Shown: positions 24,195-32,148 of the stretch, in pieces
Layout of the letters: each line of letters starts with the position of its first letter
Numbering within the stretch: position 1 is the stretch's first letter
Source of the DNA: Actinomycetes bacterium
GTDB lineage: Bacteria > Actinomycetota > Acidimicrobiia > Acidimicrobiales > Palsa-688
Length of the DNA stretch: 36,031 nt
Direction: 5' to 3'
Assembly: GCA_021811865.1 (NCBI GenBank)
Contig: JAKAQB010000033.1
Span: 1-36,031, forward strand
The notes under the pieces: generated by a model
What the model was told of the DNA's origin: nothing
The model's input: only the letters and a program-made list of their open reading frames with translations
Database searches by the model: none
Made by a program: the position numbers and the translations under genes

Positions 24195-25315
24195 GCCTCC
24201 CCTGGCGACTCCTCGCCGATGACGGTGCCGGCGCCGGAGAGGGCCTCGCCCTCGACGAGGCGCTGATGGCCGGCTACGCCAGAGGCGCTCCGCCGCGGCC
24301 ACCGACCCTCCGGCTGTACACCTACGCCGACCATGCCGCCCTCGTCGGCCGGTACCAGCATCTCGACGCCGAGGTCGACCGCGAAGCGTGCCGCTCGCTC
24401 GGAGTGCAGGTGAACAGGCGCCCGACAGGAGGGGGCGCCATCATCATGGGGCGGGCCCAGCTCGGGGTTGCCGTCGTGACCCGGGCGCCGGCGGCGGAGC
24501 GCCCCCGCGAGCTCCTCGAGCGCTTCTCGGGGGGGATCATCGCCGGCCTGGCACGTCTCGGGCTCACCGTCGGGTTCAGGGGCAAGAACGACCTCGAGGT
24601 CGACGGACGCAAGATCGCCGGCCTCGGCCTCTACCTCGACGGCTCGGGCGCCCTGTTGTTCCACGCGAGCGTCCTCGCCGACCTCGACATCCGGCGGATG
24701 CTCGCCGTGCTGAAGGTGCCGGCCGCCAAGCTCGGAGACAAGGCGGTCGGCCTCGTCGCCGAGCGCGTGACGACGGTCACCCGCGAGACCCGGCACGACG
24801 TCGACGGCCCGGGCCTGCGCCGGGTGATCACCGACGGATTCGCCGAGGCGGTCGGGATCGAGCTCACACCAGATGAGCCCGACGAGATCGAGCGACGCCA
24901 CGCCCGCCACCTGGCCGCCTCCAAGTACGGCACCGACGGGTGGCTCGCCCAGCGGAGCCCACAGCCCGACGCCACCGCGACCGCGGTCTTGAAGACGCCT
25001 GCCGGACTCGTCCGCCTGTATCTCAGCATGCAGGGCGACACGATCAAGAGTGTCCTGTTCACCGGCGACCTGAACGACCTGCCCGCCCCCCTCGTCCGCC
25101 TCGAAGCCGCCCTCACCTGGAAGCGGCTCGAGGAGAGCACCCTCGCCCCGCTCGTGGAGGCGGCCCTCGAGGGCGGTCCGGGCGCAGACGGCATCGAACC
25201 CGACGTCCTCGTCGCTGCCCTCCTCGAGGCGGGCAGCCGTGCCACCGGCCGGGACCTGGCCGCGCCGAACCGCCTCGGGTCCTGCTACTTCCCGGAGGTC
25301 GCCACCCCGCGATGA
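24191..25315 (+). CDS. Lipoate-protein ligase sLpl(AB)-like (second copy)
   Basis: A 374-residue ligase with an LplA domain: VGRYQHLDAEVD, NRRPTGGGAI (75-84) and the adenylation lysine K141 in GRKIAGLG. The C-terminal LplB-like domain shows KYGTDGWLA, KTPAGLVRLYL and FTGDLNDLPAPL. This combined A+B layout is that of sLpl(AB), the ligase dedicated to LbpA. It sits between the two radical SAM genes, with ATGA overlaps on both sides, so assembly of the cofactor is tightly co-expressed. The sequence is only distantly like the first ligase. Confidence 0.88.
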   Translation: MSLPWRLLADDGAGAGEGLALDEALMAGYARGAPPRPPTLRLYTYADHAALVGRYQHLDAEVDREACRSLGVQVNRRPTGGGAIIMGRAQLGVAVVTRAPAAERPRELLERFSGGIIAGLARLGLTVGFRGKNDLEVDGRKIAGLGLYLDGSGALLFHASVLADLDIRRMLAVLKVPAAKLGDKAVGLVAERVTTVTRETRHDVDGPGLRRVITDGFAEAVGIELTPDEPDEIERRHARHLAASKYGTDGWLAQRSPQPDATATAVLKTPAGLVRLYLSMQGDTIKSVLFTGDLNDLPAPLVRLEAALTWKRLEESTLAPLVEAALEGGPGADGIEPDVLVAALLEAGSRATGRDLAAPNRLGSCYFPEVATPR

Positions 25316-26451
25316 CACGAGTCAGTCTTCCGCTCCTCCCCCCGAAACCCGCTGACCGCCAGGACACCACCCGAGAGCCGTCCGCCGCCTCACAGGTGAG
25401 CCCGGACTGGGTGAGGATCTCGGGGGCGAGCGCGCTCGCGTTGCGCTTCCGCTCGGGCCGCTTCGGCCGCCGCTTCGACTTCGGCGGCATCAACCTGCTC
25501 CTCAACTACGACGACGGTTGCCGCTCGGACTGCGCCTACTGCGGTCTCGCCCGGACGCGACCGGGAACCTACGAGGACAAGTCCTTCATCCGGGTGGACT
25601 GGCCGCTCGTCCGCACCGACGAGCTGGCCGAGCGCATGGCCCGCTACGAGGCGAGCCTCACCCGCTTGTGCATCTCGATGGTGACCCACCCCTTCGCCTA
25701 CCGCGACACCTGCGACATCACCGAGCGGATCCGGCGGGCGGTCGCCACGCCGCTGTCCATCCTCGTCGCGCCGCCGACGCTCAACCGGCGGCGGCTCGAG
25801 CGCTTTCACGAGCTCGGCGTCGACATGATCGGCATCGGTCTCGACGCCGTCACCGAGGAGCTCTTCCGCTCCCTCAGGAGCGACGTCCCCGCCGGCGGAG
25901 CGGGCCTCAAGTGGGACCAGTACTGGCAGGTGGTGAGCGACGCCCGGGACGTCTTCGGCCCGTGGAAGGTGAACTGCCATACCCTCGTCGGTCTCGGAGA
26001 GAGCGACCGTGACCTCGTCGAGATCTTCGTCCGGCTCCGCGACCAGGAGATCTTCTCCTACCTGTTCTCCTTCAACCCCGAGCCCGACTCGAGGCTCGGC
26101 GAGGCCCCGCGCGCCTCACTCCGCCGCTGGCGGCGAGTCCAGCTCGTGAAGCACCTTGTCGAGACCGAAAGATACGGCATCGAGGACTTCCGCTTCGACG
26201 ACGACGGCTCGCTCGCGCTCCTCACCGCCGCCCCCGAGTCGCTGGAAGAGGTCATCGAGACCGGGCGTCCCTTCACGACCGACGGCTGCCCTAGCTCCGG
26301 CGGCGAGCCCGGCTGCACCCGGCCGTACGGTTCCTACCGGCCCTCGGAGCCCTTCCGCGACTTCCCCTTCGACCCGGACCCGGCCGACCTCGCCGGCATC
26401 CGGGCCGACCTCGCCCTGGACGAGATCACCGAACGATCAAGGAGAGCCTGA
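25312..26451 (+). CDS. lipS2: Radical SAM lipoyl synthase partner (LipS2-like)
   Basis: A 379-residue radical SAM protein beginning at ATG 25312 (ATGA overlap). The cluster motif is C70-x3-C74-x2-C77 (CRSDCAYCG), preceded by INLLLNYDDG. This is BioB/LipA-like in flavour, with a GLDAVTEELFRSLR segment and NPEPDSRLG. Together with the protein at 23154 it would insert two sulfurs into octanoyl-LbpA. A further cysteine pair, at CPSSGGEPGC, may hold an auxiliary cluster. The stop overlaps the etfB start by one base (TGATG). Confidence 0.82.
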   Translation: MTRVSLPLLPPKPADRQDTTREPSAASQVSPDWVRISGASALALRFRSGRFGRRFDFGGINLLLNYDDGCRSDCAYCGLARTRPGTYEDKSFIRVDWPLVRTDELAERMARYEASLTRLCISMVTHPFAYRDTCDITERIRRAVATPLSILVAPPTLNRRRLERFHELGVDMIGIGLDAVTEELFRSLRSDVPAGGAGLKWDQYWQVVSDARDVFGPWKVNCHTLVGLGESDRDLVEIFVRLRDQEIFSYLFSFNPEPDSRLGEAPRASLRRWRRVQLVKHLVETERYGIEDFRFDDDGSLALLTAAPESLEEVIETGRPFTTDGCPSSGGEPGCTRPYGSYRPSEPFRDFPFDPDPADLAGIRADLALDEITERSRRA

Positions 26452-27212
26452 TGCGCATCGCCGTCCTCCTCAAGCAGATCCCCGACCTCGTCGAGGATCT
26501 GGAGCTCGCCCCCGACGGGACCGACGTCGACCGCGAGTTCCTCGCCTTCACGCTCAACGAGTTCGACGACCAGGCGCTCGAGGAAGCGCTCTGCCTGAAA
26601 GACGCTGGCGACGCCGAGGTCGTTGCCGTCGCGCTCGAGGAGCCCGACGTCGACCAGTGCCTCTACACGGCGCTCGCGAAGGGGGCCGACCGTGCAGTGA
26701 AGCTCACCGGTGCCGGCGAGGGCTGGATCGACGGACACCGACGGTCGGCGATCCTCGCCGCCTGGCTCGCCACGGCGGAGTTCGACCTCATCCTGACCGG
26801 CGTGCAGGCAGCCGACGACCTGGACGGCCAGCTGCCCCCGCTGCTCGCCGCCCGCCTCGGCCTGCCCCATGCCTCGGTCGTCGTCCGGGTCGAGCTGAAA
26901 GGCCAGGTGGCGCTCGTCCGCCAGGAGCTCGGTGGCGGGACGGTGGCAGACGAGGAGCTCCGGCTCCCGGCCGTGATCGGCATCCAGGCGGCGCGCCAGG
27001 CGCCGCGCTACGCCTCGATCAGCCGAATCCGCCAGGCGCAGCAGGCGGGCGGCCTGGAGGAGGTCGGCGCCCCCGCCACCGACGCCGGCCCCGGCTACCA
27101 CCTCGTCCGGCTCCTCGCACCCGAGGCGGCCGGTCACGCGCAGATGCTGGGCGGCTCCGCCGGAGAGGTGGCCGAGCGAATCGTGGAGCTGATCCGGGCC
27201 AAGGGTCTGTAG
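26451..27212 (+). CDS. etfB: Electron transfer flavoprotein beta subunit
   Basis: A 253-residue EtfB. It opens with IAVLLKQIPD, has the TLNEFDDQALEEAL segment where EtfB proteins read INPYDE-AxEEA, and LTGVQAADDLDGQLPPLLAARLGLP, the nucleotide-site region. EtfAB collects electrons from a dehydrogenase-type partner and passes them to a quinone reductase. Here it is downstream of the lipoate module and two genes before EMO, so it should carry electrons from sHdr/LbpA to the membrane (inference). Coupled to the radical SAM gene by a one-base overlap. Confidence 0.93.
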   Translation: MRIAVLLKQIPDLVEDLELAPDGTDVDREFLAFTLNEFDDQALEEALCLKDAGDAEVVAVALEEPDVDQCLYTALAKGADRAVKLTGAGEGWIDGHRRSAILAAWLATAEFDLILTGVQAADDLDGQLPPLLAARLGLPHASVVVRVELKGQVALVRQELGGGTVADEELRLPAVIGIQAARQAPRYASISRIRQAQQAGGLEEVGAPATDAGPGYHLVRLLAPEAAGHAQMLGGSAGEVAERIVELIRAKGL

Positions 27213-27241
27213 GGCCGGGACGACAAGAGGAGGACAGTGCA

Positions 27242-28204
27242 GTGAGCAACGATGTGTTGGTTCTCGCCGAGCATCGTGACGGCGCCGTGAGCGACGTCAC
27301 CTTCGAGCTGCTCGGCAAGGCGCGTGAGATCGCGGCGTCGTGGGGCGGGCGCACCGTCGCCCTGTTGCTCGGCCAAAGGGAGCTCGCCGCCGAGCTCGGC
27401 GCCGCCGACACGGTCCAGTGCGCCGAGCACGCGGCGCTCGAGACCTACAACCCCGAGGCCTACGAGGCGGTGGTGCTCCAAGCCCTCGAGCAGCTCGAGC
27501 CGCGCCTCGTCCTCACCTCCACCACGACCGTCGGTCTCGACCTGGGCGCCGCCCTCTCGGTCCGCTGGGACGCCCCGCTCGTCTCCTACGTCACCGGACT
27601 CTCGGCCGGTGACGGCACGGCTCTCGCCACGGCGCAGATCTACGGCGGAAAGCTCCTCGCCGAGGTCGAGCTCTCCGGTCCGCGCGCCCTGTGCGCCGTG
27701 CTGGCCGGTTCCTTCCCGCATGCGGCCGGGCGAGGTGAGACGGCGCCGACAGTCGAGACCCTCGACGCCACCGGTCTGCTCGACGACCTGCGGACCGTCG
27801 TCACCTCCGTCATCTCCCCCGAAGGCGGCGATGTCGACATCACGGCCGCCGACCTCCTCGTGTCCGTCGGCCGCGGCATCGGGAGCCAGGCCAACCTGGA
27901 GGTGGTCGAGGAGCTGGCCGAGGCCCTCGGAGCGCCGCTCGCCGCCTCTCGGCCGCTCATCGACCAGGGTTGGCTGCCGAAGGCCCGGCAGGTCGGCAAG
28001 TCCGGGCTCAGCGTGAAGCCGAAGGTCTACCTGATGTTCGGCATCTCCGGCGCCCCCGAGCACCTGGAAGGCATGCGCGACGCCGAGCTCGTCATCGCCT
28101 GCAACACCGACGCCAAGGCACCGATCTTCGACGTGGCCGACTACGGCACGACGGTCGACCTGTTCGACCTCGTCCCGGAACTCGTGAGCAGGGTCGCCGG
28201 CTAG
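27242..28204 (+). CDS. etfA: Electron transfer flavoprotein alpha subunit
   Basis: A 320-residue EtfA starting at GTG 27242, with a GAGGAGG site upstream. The FAD-binding C-terminal domain is textbook: GRGIGSQ, SRPLIDQGWLPKARQVGKSG, VYLMFGISGAPEHLEGM, NTDAKAPIFDVADYG. The protein holds one FAD and forms a heterodimer with EtfB. The 29-nt gap from etfB and 34-nt gap to the EMO gene each contain a ribosome-binding site, but no terminator is seen. Confidence 0.95.
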   Translation: MSNDVLVLAEHRDGAVSDVTFELLGKAREIAASWGGRTVALLLGQRELAAELGAADTVQCAEHAALETYNPEAYEAVVLQALEQLEPRLVLTSTTTVGLDLGAALSVRWDAPLVSYVTGLSAGDGTALATAQIYGGKLLAEVELSGPRALCAVLAGSFPHAAGRGETAPTVETLDATGLLDDLRTVVTSVISPEGGDVDITAADLLVSVGRGIGSQANLEVVEELAEALGAPLAASRPLIDQGWLPKARQVGKSGLSVKPKVYLMFGISGAPEHLEGMRDAELVIACNTDAKAPIFDVADYGTTVDLFDLVPELVSRVAG

Positions 28205-28238
28205 CGCCGGTCGGACGAGCAGGCGACAAGGAGGACCG

Positions 28239-30248
28239 ATGATCGTACGCATCGTCGTCGGGGGGACCATCACGGTGCTCGCCCTCGCCCTCGCCGGCCA
28301 CCGCCTCTACCATCTGGCCCGGCTCGTGCGCTCGGGTGTGCCCGCCCCGGGCCGGACGAGCGGGGCCGCCCGCCGCCTCGGCGCCGAGATCGTCGAGGTG
28401 ATCGGCCAGCGCAAGATCCTGAGACGGCGACAGTCCGGCATTCCGCACGCGCTCGTGTTCTGGGGCTTCCTCATCCTGCTCTTCACCGTCATCGAGGCCT
28501 TCGGCGACCTCCTCGTGAGCCGGCGCTTCGCCATCCCGCTCATCGGCCACGCCACCGCCCTCGGGTTCGTCGAGGACCTGTTCACCCTCCTGGTCCTCGG
28601 CGGTGTCGTCGCCTTCAGCGTGATCCGGACGCTCGACTCACCGGCGCGAAGGCAGCGCAGCTCCCGCTTTTACGGCTCGCACACCAAGGCCGCGTGGCTC
28701 GTGCTCGTGATGATCGCCCTCGTCATGGTCACCCTGCTCGGCTACCGGGCCGCCCAGGTGAACACCGGGGACTTCCCCTACGGCGACTGGGCGTTCGCCT
28801 CGCACGGAGTGGCCAGCCTGCTCCACCCGCTCGGCCGCGGCGTCAACTCGGTCATCGAGACGGCGATGCTGCTCGCCAACGTGGCCGTCATCATGAGCTT
28901 CCTCGTCTTCGTCACCTACTCCAAGCACCTGCACATCTTCCTCGCCCCGCTCAACATCGCCTTCTCGAGGCGCCCGCGGGCACTGGGCGCGCTGGAGCTG
29001 CCGGGTGAGACGACGGGTGCCGAGCACATCGAGCAGCTCAGCTGGAAGCAGCTGCTCGACCTCGTCACCTGCACGGAGTGCGGACGCTGCCAGGCGTCGT
29101 GCCCGGCGTGGACGACGAACCGGCCGCTGTCTCCGAAGCTGCTCGTCATGGACCTGCGTGACGAGCTCTTTGCCGCCTCGAGCCGGCTCGTCGGCAACGA
29201 CGGCGCCGCGCAGCCGAGGGCGCTCGTGCCCGACGTCGTCCGAGAAGAGACGGTGTGGTCGTGCACGACCTGCGGTTCATGCGTCGAGCAGTGCCCGGTC
29301 GACATCGAGCACGTCGACACGATCGTCCATCTCCGCCGGCGACCCGTCGAGGAGGGCCGCATGGAGCCGGCCGTCCAGGAGGTCCTGCAGCGGATCGCCC
29401 AGCAGGGCAACTCCTTCGGGAAGTCCGATCGCATGCGGGCGCGCTGGACCCGGGATCTCGGCTTCGCCGTGAAGGACGCGCGAAAGGACCCGGTCCGCTA
29501 CCTGTGGTACGTCGGGGACTTCGCTTCCTTCGACGAGCGCCTCCAGGAGCTCTCGCGCAGCCTCGCCCACCTCTTGAAGGGAGCAGACGTCGACTTCGGC
29601 CTCCTGTACGAAGGCGAGCGCAACGCCGGCAACGACGTCCGCCGGATCGGCGAGGAGGGATTGTTCGAGATGCTCGTCGAGCGCAACCTCGCCACACTCG
29701 GCGAGGCGCGCTTCGAGGAGATCTTCACCACCGACCCCCACACGTTCAACACGCTGCGCAACGAGTACCCGGCCCACGGGCTCGACAAGCCCGTCCTCCA
29801 CTACAGCCAGCTGCTGGAACGCCTCCTCTCCTCTGGCGACCTCGTGGTCGAGCCCCTCGGCCTCAGGGTCACCTATCACGACCCGTGCTACCTGGGCAGG
29901 CACAACCGCATCACCGAGCCTCCCCGAGCTGTCCTCGCACGCCTCGGCTGCACGCTCACCGAGATGCCCCGACATGGCACCAACACCTTCTGCTGCGGGG
30001 CCGGAGGTGGCCGGATATGGATGTCCGACGACCCTGCGCTCGGCGAGCGGCCGAGCGAGAACCGGATCCGTGAGGCGGTGAGGCTCGGTGTCGACTACTT
30101 CGTCGTCGCCTGCCCGAAGGACTACGTCATGTACTCCGATGCGGTGAAGACGACCGGGAACGAGGACCGCCTGCAGGTGGTCGACCTCGTCCAGCTCACC
30201 GAGCGGGCGCTGCGGGCCGAGGCGCTCCCGGAGCCTGAGACAGTCTGA
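28239..30248 (+). CDS. emo: EMO/EtfD-like membrane Fe-S oxidoreductase
   Basis: A 669-residue fusion. Residues 1-245 hold about five membrane helices with histidines spaced as in NarI/HdrE-type haem b domains (H70, H104, H189, H196, H230, H232 among others). Two 4Fe-4S motifs follow: C278/C281/C284/C288 and C342/C345/C348/C352. Then comes an HdrD-like part with one complete CCG domain (C550, C585-C586, C625). The first CCG has lost its cysteines (TDPHTFNTL). This is the ETF:menaquinone oxidoreductase layout of Mycobacterium EtfD. It should oxidise EtfAB and reduce menaquinone, linking sHdr to respiration. RBS AAGGAGG. Confidence 0.9.
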   Translation: MIVRIVVGGTITVLALALAGHRLYHLARLVRSGVPAPGRTSGAARRLGAEIVEVIGQRKILRRRQSGIPHALVFWGFLILLFTVIEAFGDLLVSRRFAIPLIGHATALGFVEDLFTLLVLGGVVAFSVIRTLDSPARRQRSSRFYGSHTKAAWLVLVMIALVMVTLLGYRAAQVNTGDFPYGDWAFASHGVASLLHPLGRGVNSVIETAMLLANVAVIMSFLVFVTYSKHLHIFLAPLNIAFSRRPRALGALELPGETTGAEHIEQLSWKQLLDLVTCTECGRCQASCPAWTTNRPLSPKLLVMDLRDELFAASSRLVGNDGAAQPRALVPDVVREETVWSCTTCGSCVEQCPVDIEHVDTIVHLRRRPVEEGRMEPAVQEVLQRIAQQGNSFGKSDRMRARWTRDLGFAVKDARKDPVRYLWYVGDFASFDERLQELSRSLAHLLKGADVDFGLLYEGERNAGNDVRRIGEEGLFEMLVERNLATLGEARFEEIFTTDPHTFNTLRNEYPAHGLDKPVLHYSQLLERLLSSGDLVVEPLGLRVTYHDPCYLGRHNRITEPPRAVLARLGCTLTEMPRHGTNTFCCGAGGGRIWMSDDPALGERPSENRIREAVRLGVDYFVVACPKDYVMYSDAVKTTGNEDRLQVVDLVQLTERALRAEALPEPETV

Positions 30249-30256
30249 GGCGCGCG

Positions 30257-30571
30257 GTGGACTGCCCCTTCTGCGACACGAGGGCCACGCCTCGAGCTCT
30301 GCACTCGCATCTCGAGGCGGTCCATCCCGAGCAGGTTCTCCTCGCAGAGTCAGCGAGGGGGCTCGTCTACAAGGTCGCCTGCCCGCTGTGCGGCGCGCAG
30401 CACGAGCAGCAGGTGAAGGGCCGAGCCGGCACGGCGGCCTTCGCGGCCGAGCATGCACGCGAGATCCGCCTCGTCGGCTTCGACATGCTGGTGAACCACC
30501 TCGTCGCCGAGCACGCCACCGACGACGGCCCCACGGACACAGGCCCGGTTGTCCCCGAGGAGGAGAGATGA
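30257..30571 (+). CDS. Small double zinc-finger protein of the sHdr island
   Basis: A 104-residue protein starting at GTG 30257, 8 nt after the EMO stop. Residue pattern C3-x2-C6 with H18-x4-H23 looks like a C2H2 finger. A second CPLC pair (C42, C45) is followed by H81-x4-H86, with a helical NHLVAEH. The spacing between the second C and H pairs is long, so it may be a variant finger or a C2H2-like knuckle. The 4-nt overlap with lbpA downstream ties it to this operon. I do not recognise a family. It could be a regulator, a DNA- or RNA-binding protein, or an assembly factor. Confidence 0.75.
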   Translation: MDCPFCDTRATPRALHSHLEAVHPEQVLLAESARGLVYKVACPLCGAQHEQQVKGRAGTAAFAAEHAREIRLVGFDMLVNHLVAEHATDDGPTDTGPVVPEEER

Positions 30572-31005
30572 GCACCGTCAACCAGTGCGACATTCCCGAG
30601 GAGCTCTACTACCTCGTGGAGAAGCATGTCTGGGCACGGCTCGAGGGCGACACCGTCGTCGTCGGGCTCTCCGACGTCGCCCAGAACCTGGCGAAGACGA
30701 TCATCTCGGTGTCCCTCAAAGACCCCGGGCGGGTCGTTCGCAAGGGGAAGAGCGTCGCCACGGTCGAGAGCGGGAAGTGGGTCGGCCCGGTCCCCTCTCC
30801 GGTGACCGGGGAGATCGTCGAGGTGAACGAGGCCCTCCGTTCGGCCCCGGCGACCCTCAACGCCGATCCGTACGGGTCGGGGTGGGTCGCCCGGATCCGC
30901 TGCGAGGACTGGCAGGCCGACTCGGCGGACCTGTTGACCGGCCCTGAGGCCGTCGAGGCATACCGTGCCTTCCTCGACGCCGAGGGCATCCGCTGCGGAG
31001 AGTAG
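30568..31005 (+). CDS. lbpA: Lipoate-binding protein LbpA (canonical copy)
   Basis: A 145-residue LbpA. The lipoyl lysine is K70 in VESGKWVGPVPSPVTGEIVEVNEAL, the canonical sHdr-type motif. Flanking strands match GcvH (VWARLEGDTVVVGLSDVAQ, NADPYGSGWVARI). It has cysteines at C7 and near the end (RCGE). Overlaps the zinc-finger gene by ATGA. Probably the main LbpA, the substrate of the two ligases and the sulfur carrier for sHdr. Confidence 0.93.
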   Translation: MSTVNQCDIPEELYYLVEKHVWARLEGDTVVVGLSDVAQNLAKTIISVSLKDPGRVVRKGKSVATVESGKWVGPVPSPVTGEIVEVNEALRSAPATLNADPYGSGWVARIRCEDWQADSADLLTGPEAVEAYRAFLDAEGIRCGE

Positions 31006-31015
31006 GCGGCATCCC

Positions 31016-31465
31016 ATGGCCATCTGGCAGGGTTGTGCCGTCCCCGAGGAGCTGCTGTACGACCTCGAGCACGACGTCTGGATCCGCCTCGAAGACGACG
31101 AGGCAGTGCTCGGGATGACCGACGTCGCCCAGACGCGCTGCGGGCGACTCGTCCAGGTCAGCTGGAAGCGGCCTGGAGCGCGGCTCACGCGGGGACGGCC
31201 GGCCTGTGTGATCGAGAGCGCCAAGTGGGTCGGACCCTTCGTCTCACCCCTCAGCGGCGAGCTCACCGCCACCAACGAGGGCCGCTTCGCCGAGGACGTC
31301 GCCATCGCCAATCGCGATCCCTACGGCGACGGCTGGCTCGTCCGGCTGAGACCGAGCGACCTCGCCGACGAAGGCGGCCGGCTCGCTGACGGTGCCGTCG
31401 CCTTCGAGCACTACCGGCAGCTCATCGACGAGCACGACGTCAGGTGCTTCCGCTGTGCCGACTGA
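31016..31465 (+). CDS. lbpA: Lipoate-binding protein LbpA (third copy)
   Basis: A 149-residue LbpA-fold protein with K70 in VIESAKWVGPFVSPLSG, followed by TATNEG and DPYGDGWLVRL. It is more like the preceding copy than like the one at 22693. It carries extra cysteines (C7, C42, C64, and C146/C148 at the RCFRCAD tail). The tail is shared in style with copy two (RCGE). 10 nt separate it from copy two. Probably a tandem duplication that has diverged, with the cysteine-rich tail possibly forming a bridge or metal site (inference). Last gene before the second promoter. Confidence 0.9.
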   Translation: MAIWQGCAVPEELLYDLEHDVWIRLEDDEAVLGMTDVAQTRCGRLVQVSWKRPGARLTRGRPACVIESAKWVGPFVSPLSGELTATNEGRFAEDVAIANRDPYGDGWLVRLRPSDLADEGGRLADGAVAFEHYRQLIDEHDVRCFRCAD

Positions 31466-31491
31466 GCGACACCGCGTCCCGGTCAGTGCTC

Positions 31492-31520
31492 TTGACACCT
31501 ATCTGTTGAATTGCGAATCT
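31492..31520 (+). promoter_or_regulatory. Strong promoter before the second dsrE
   Basis: A perfect TTGACA -35 (31492-31497), 17-bp spacer and GAATCT -10 (31515-31520). The predicted start is near 31527, about 74 nt before the dsrE ATG. The AT-rich patch stands out in a high-GC neighbourhood. Indicates that dsrE and the Rieske gene can be expressed apart from the long operon. Confidence 0.65.
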
Positions 31521-31526
31521 TGCAAT
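31510..31526 (+). promoter_or_regulatory. Inverted repeat overlapping the -10 box
   Basis: ATTGC (31510-31514), 7-bp spacer and GCAAT (31522-31526) form an exact dyad covering the -10 region of the dsrE promoter. A repressor bound here would block RNA polymerase. The half-site differs from the CGCAT/ATGCG dyads before tusA, so a different or relaxed regulator is possible. Confidence 0.45.
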
Positions 31527-31600
31527 GCAGTGACGCGACTCCGGCCCTCGGCGCGTGAGCGGCGAGGCGTCGGAACCACGTCGAACCCAGGGGAGGGAAG

Positions 31601-32107
31601 ATGTCAATGGAAGAACCGGCCGCCGCACCCCGTCAAAAGAGGATGGCCGTCGTGTGCTGGAGTAGCGATCTCGACAGGGTCTGGCCAACGCTGATCCTGT
31701 CGACCACAGCCGCTGCATCCGGCCTCGAAGTCGACGTCTTCTTCACGTTCTGGGGCCTGCGGGTCTTGCAGCGGAACGAGAAGCGCCTCACCGGCGTCAA
31801 CCTGAAGCAGAAGATGGAGTCGATCGTCGACCGCGGCGGCACCGACCACCTCCGTCTCGGCAAGATGCACATGGGCGGCGCCGGCACGGCGATGATCAAG
31901 CAGCTGGCCAAGGAGTACAAGGTGGCGACGCCATCGGACCTGCTCGGGATGGCCATGGACCTCGGCGTGCGCCTGTACCCGTGCCAGATGACGATGGAGC
32001 TCTACGGCTTCACCAAGGAGGACTTCATAGACGGCCTGCAACCGCCGATGGGAGCCGCCGGATTCATCGACATGGCGGCCGACGCCGACATCTCGCTGTT
32101 CATCTGA
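31601..32107 (+). CDS. DsrE3-like (DsrE/DsrF/DrsH) sulfurtransferase
   Basis: A 168-residue protein of the DsrE/DsrF/DrsH-like family. Landmarks are KRMAVVCWSSDLDRVWPTLILS, VDVFFTFWGLRVL, KMHMGGAGTAM and LGVRLYPCQMTMELYG with C128 as the probable persulfide site; C19 is the other cysteine. The region where many DsrE3A proteins have a further cysteine (after KMH) carries Gly-Gly instead. It should exchange sulfur with TusA. The ribosome-binding site is GGGGAGGGAAG. It lies behind a strong separate promoter and directly before a Rieske gene. Confidence 0.9.
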   Translation: MSMEEPAAAPRQKRMAVVCWSSDLDRVWPTLILSTTAAASGLEVDVFFTFWGLRVLQRNEKRLTGVNLKQKMESIVDRGGTDHLRLGKMHMGGAGTAMIKQLAKEYKVATPSDLLGMAMDLGVRLYPCQMTMELYGFTKEDFIDGLQPPMGAAGFIDMAADADISLFI

Positions 32108-32148
32108 AGCTCGGGATCGACCAAGGCCGAGCGAACGGCATCGAGGCC

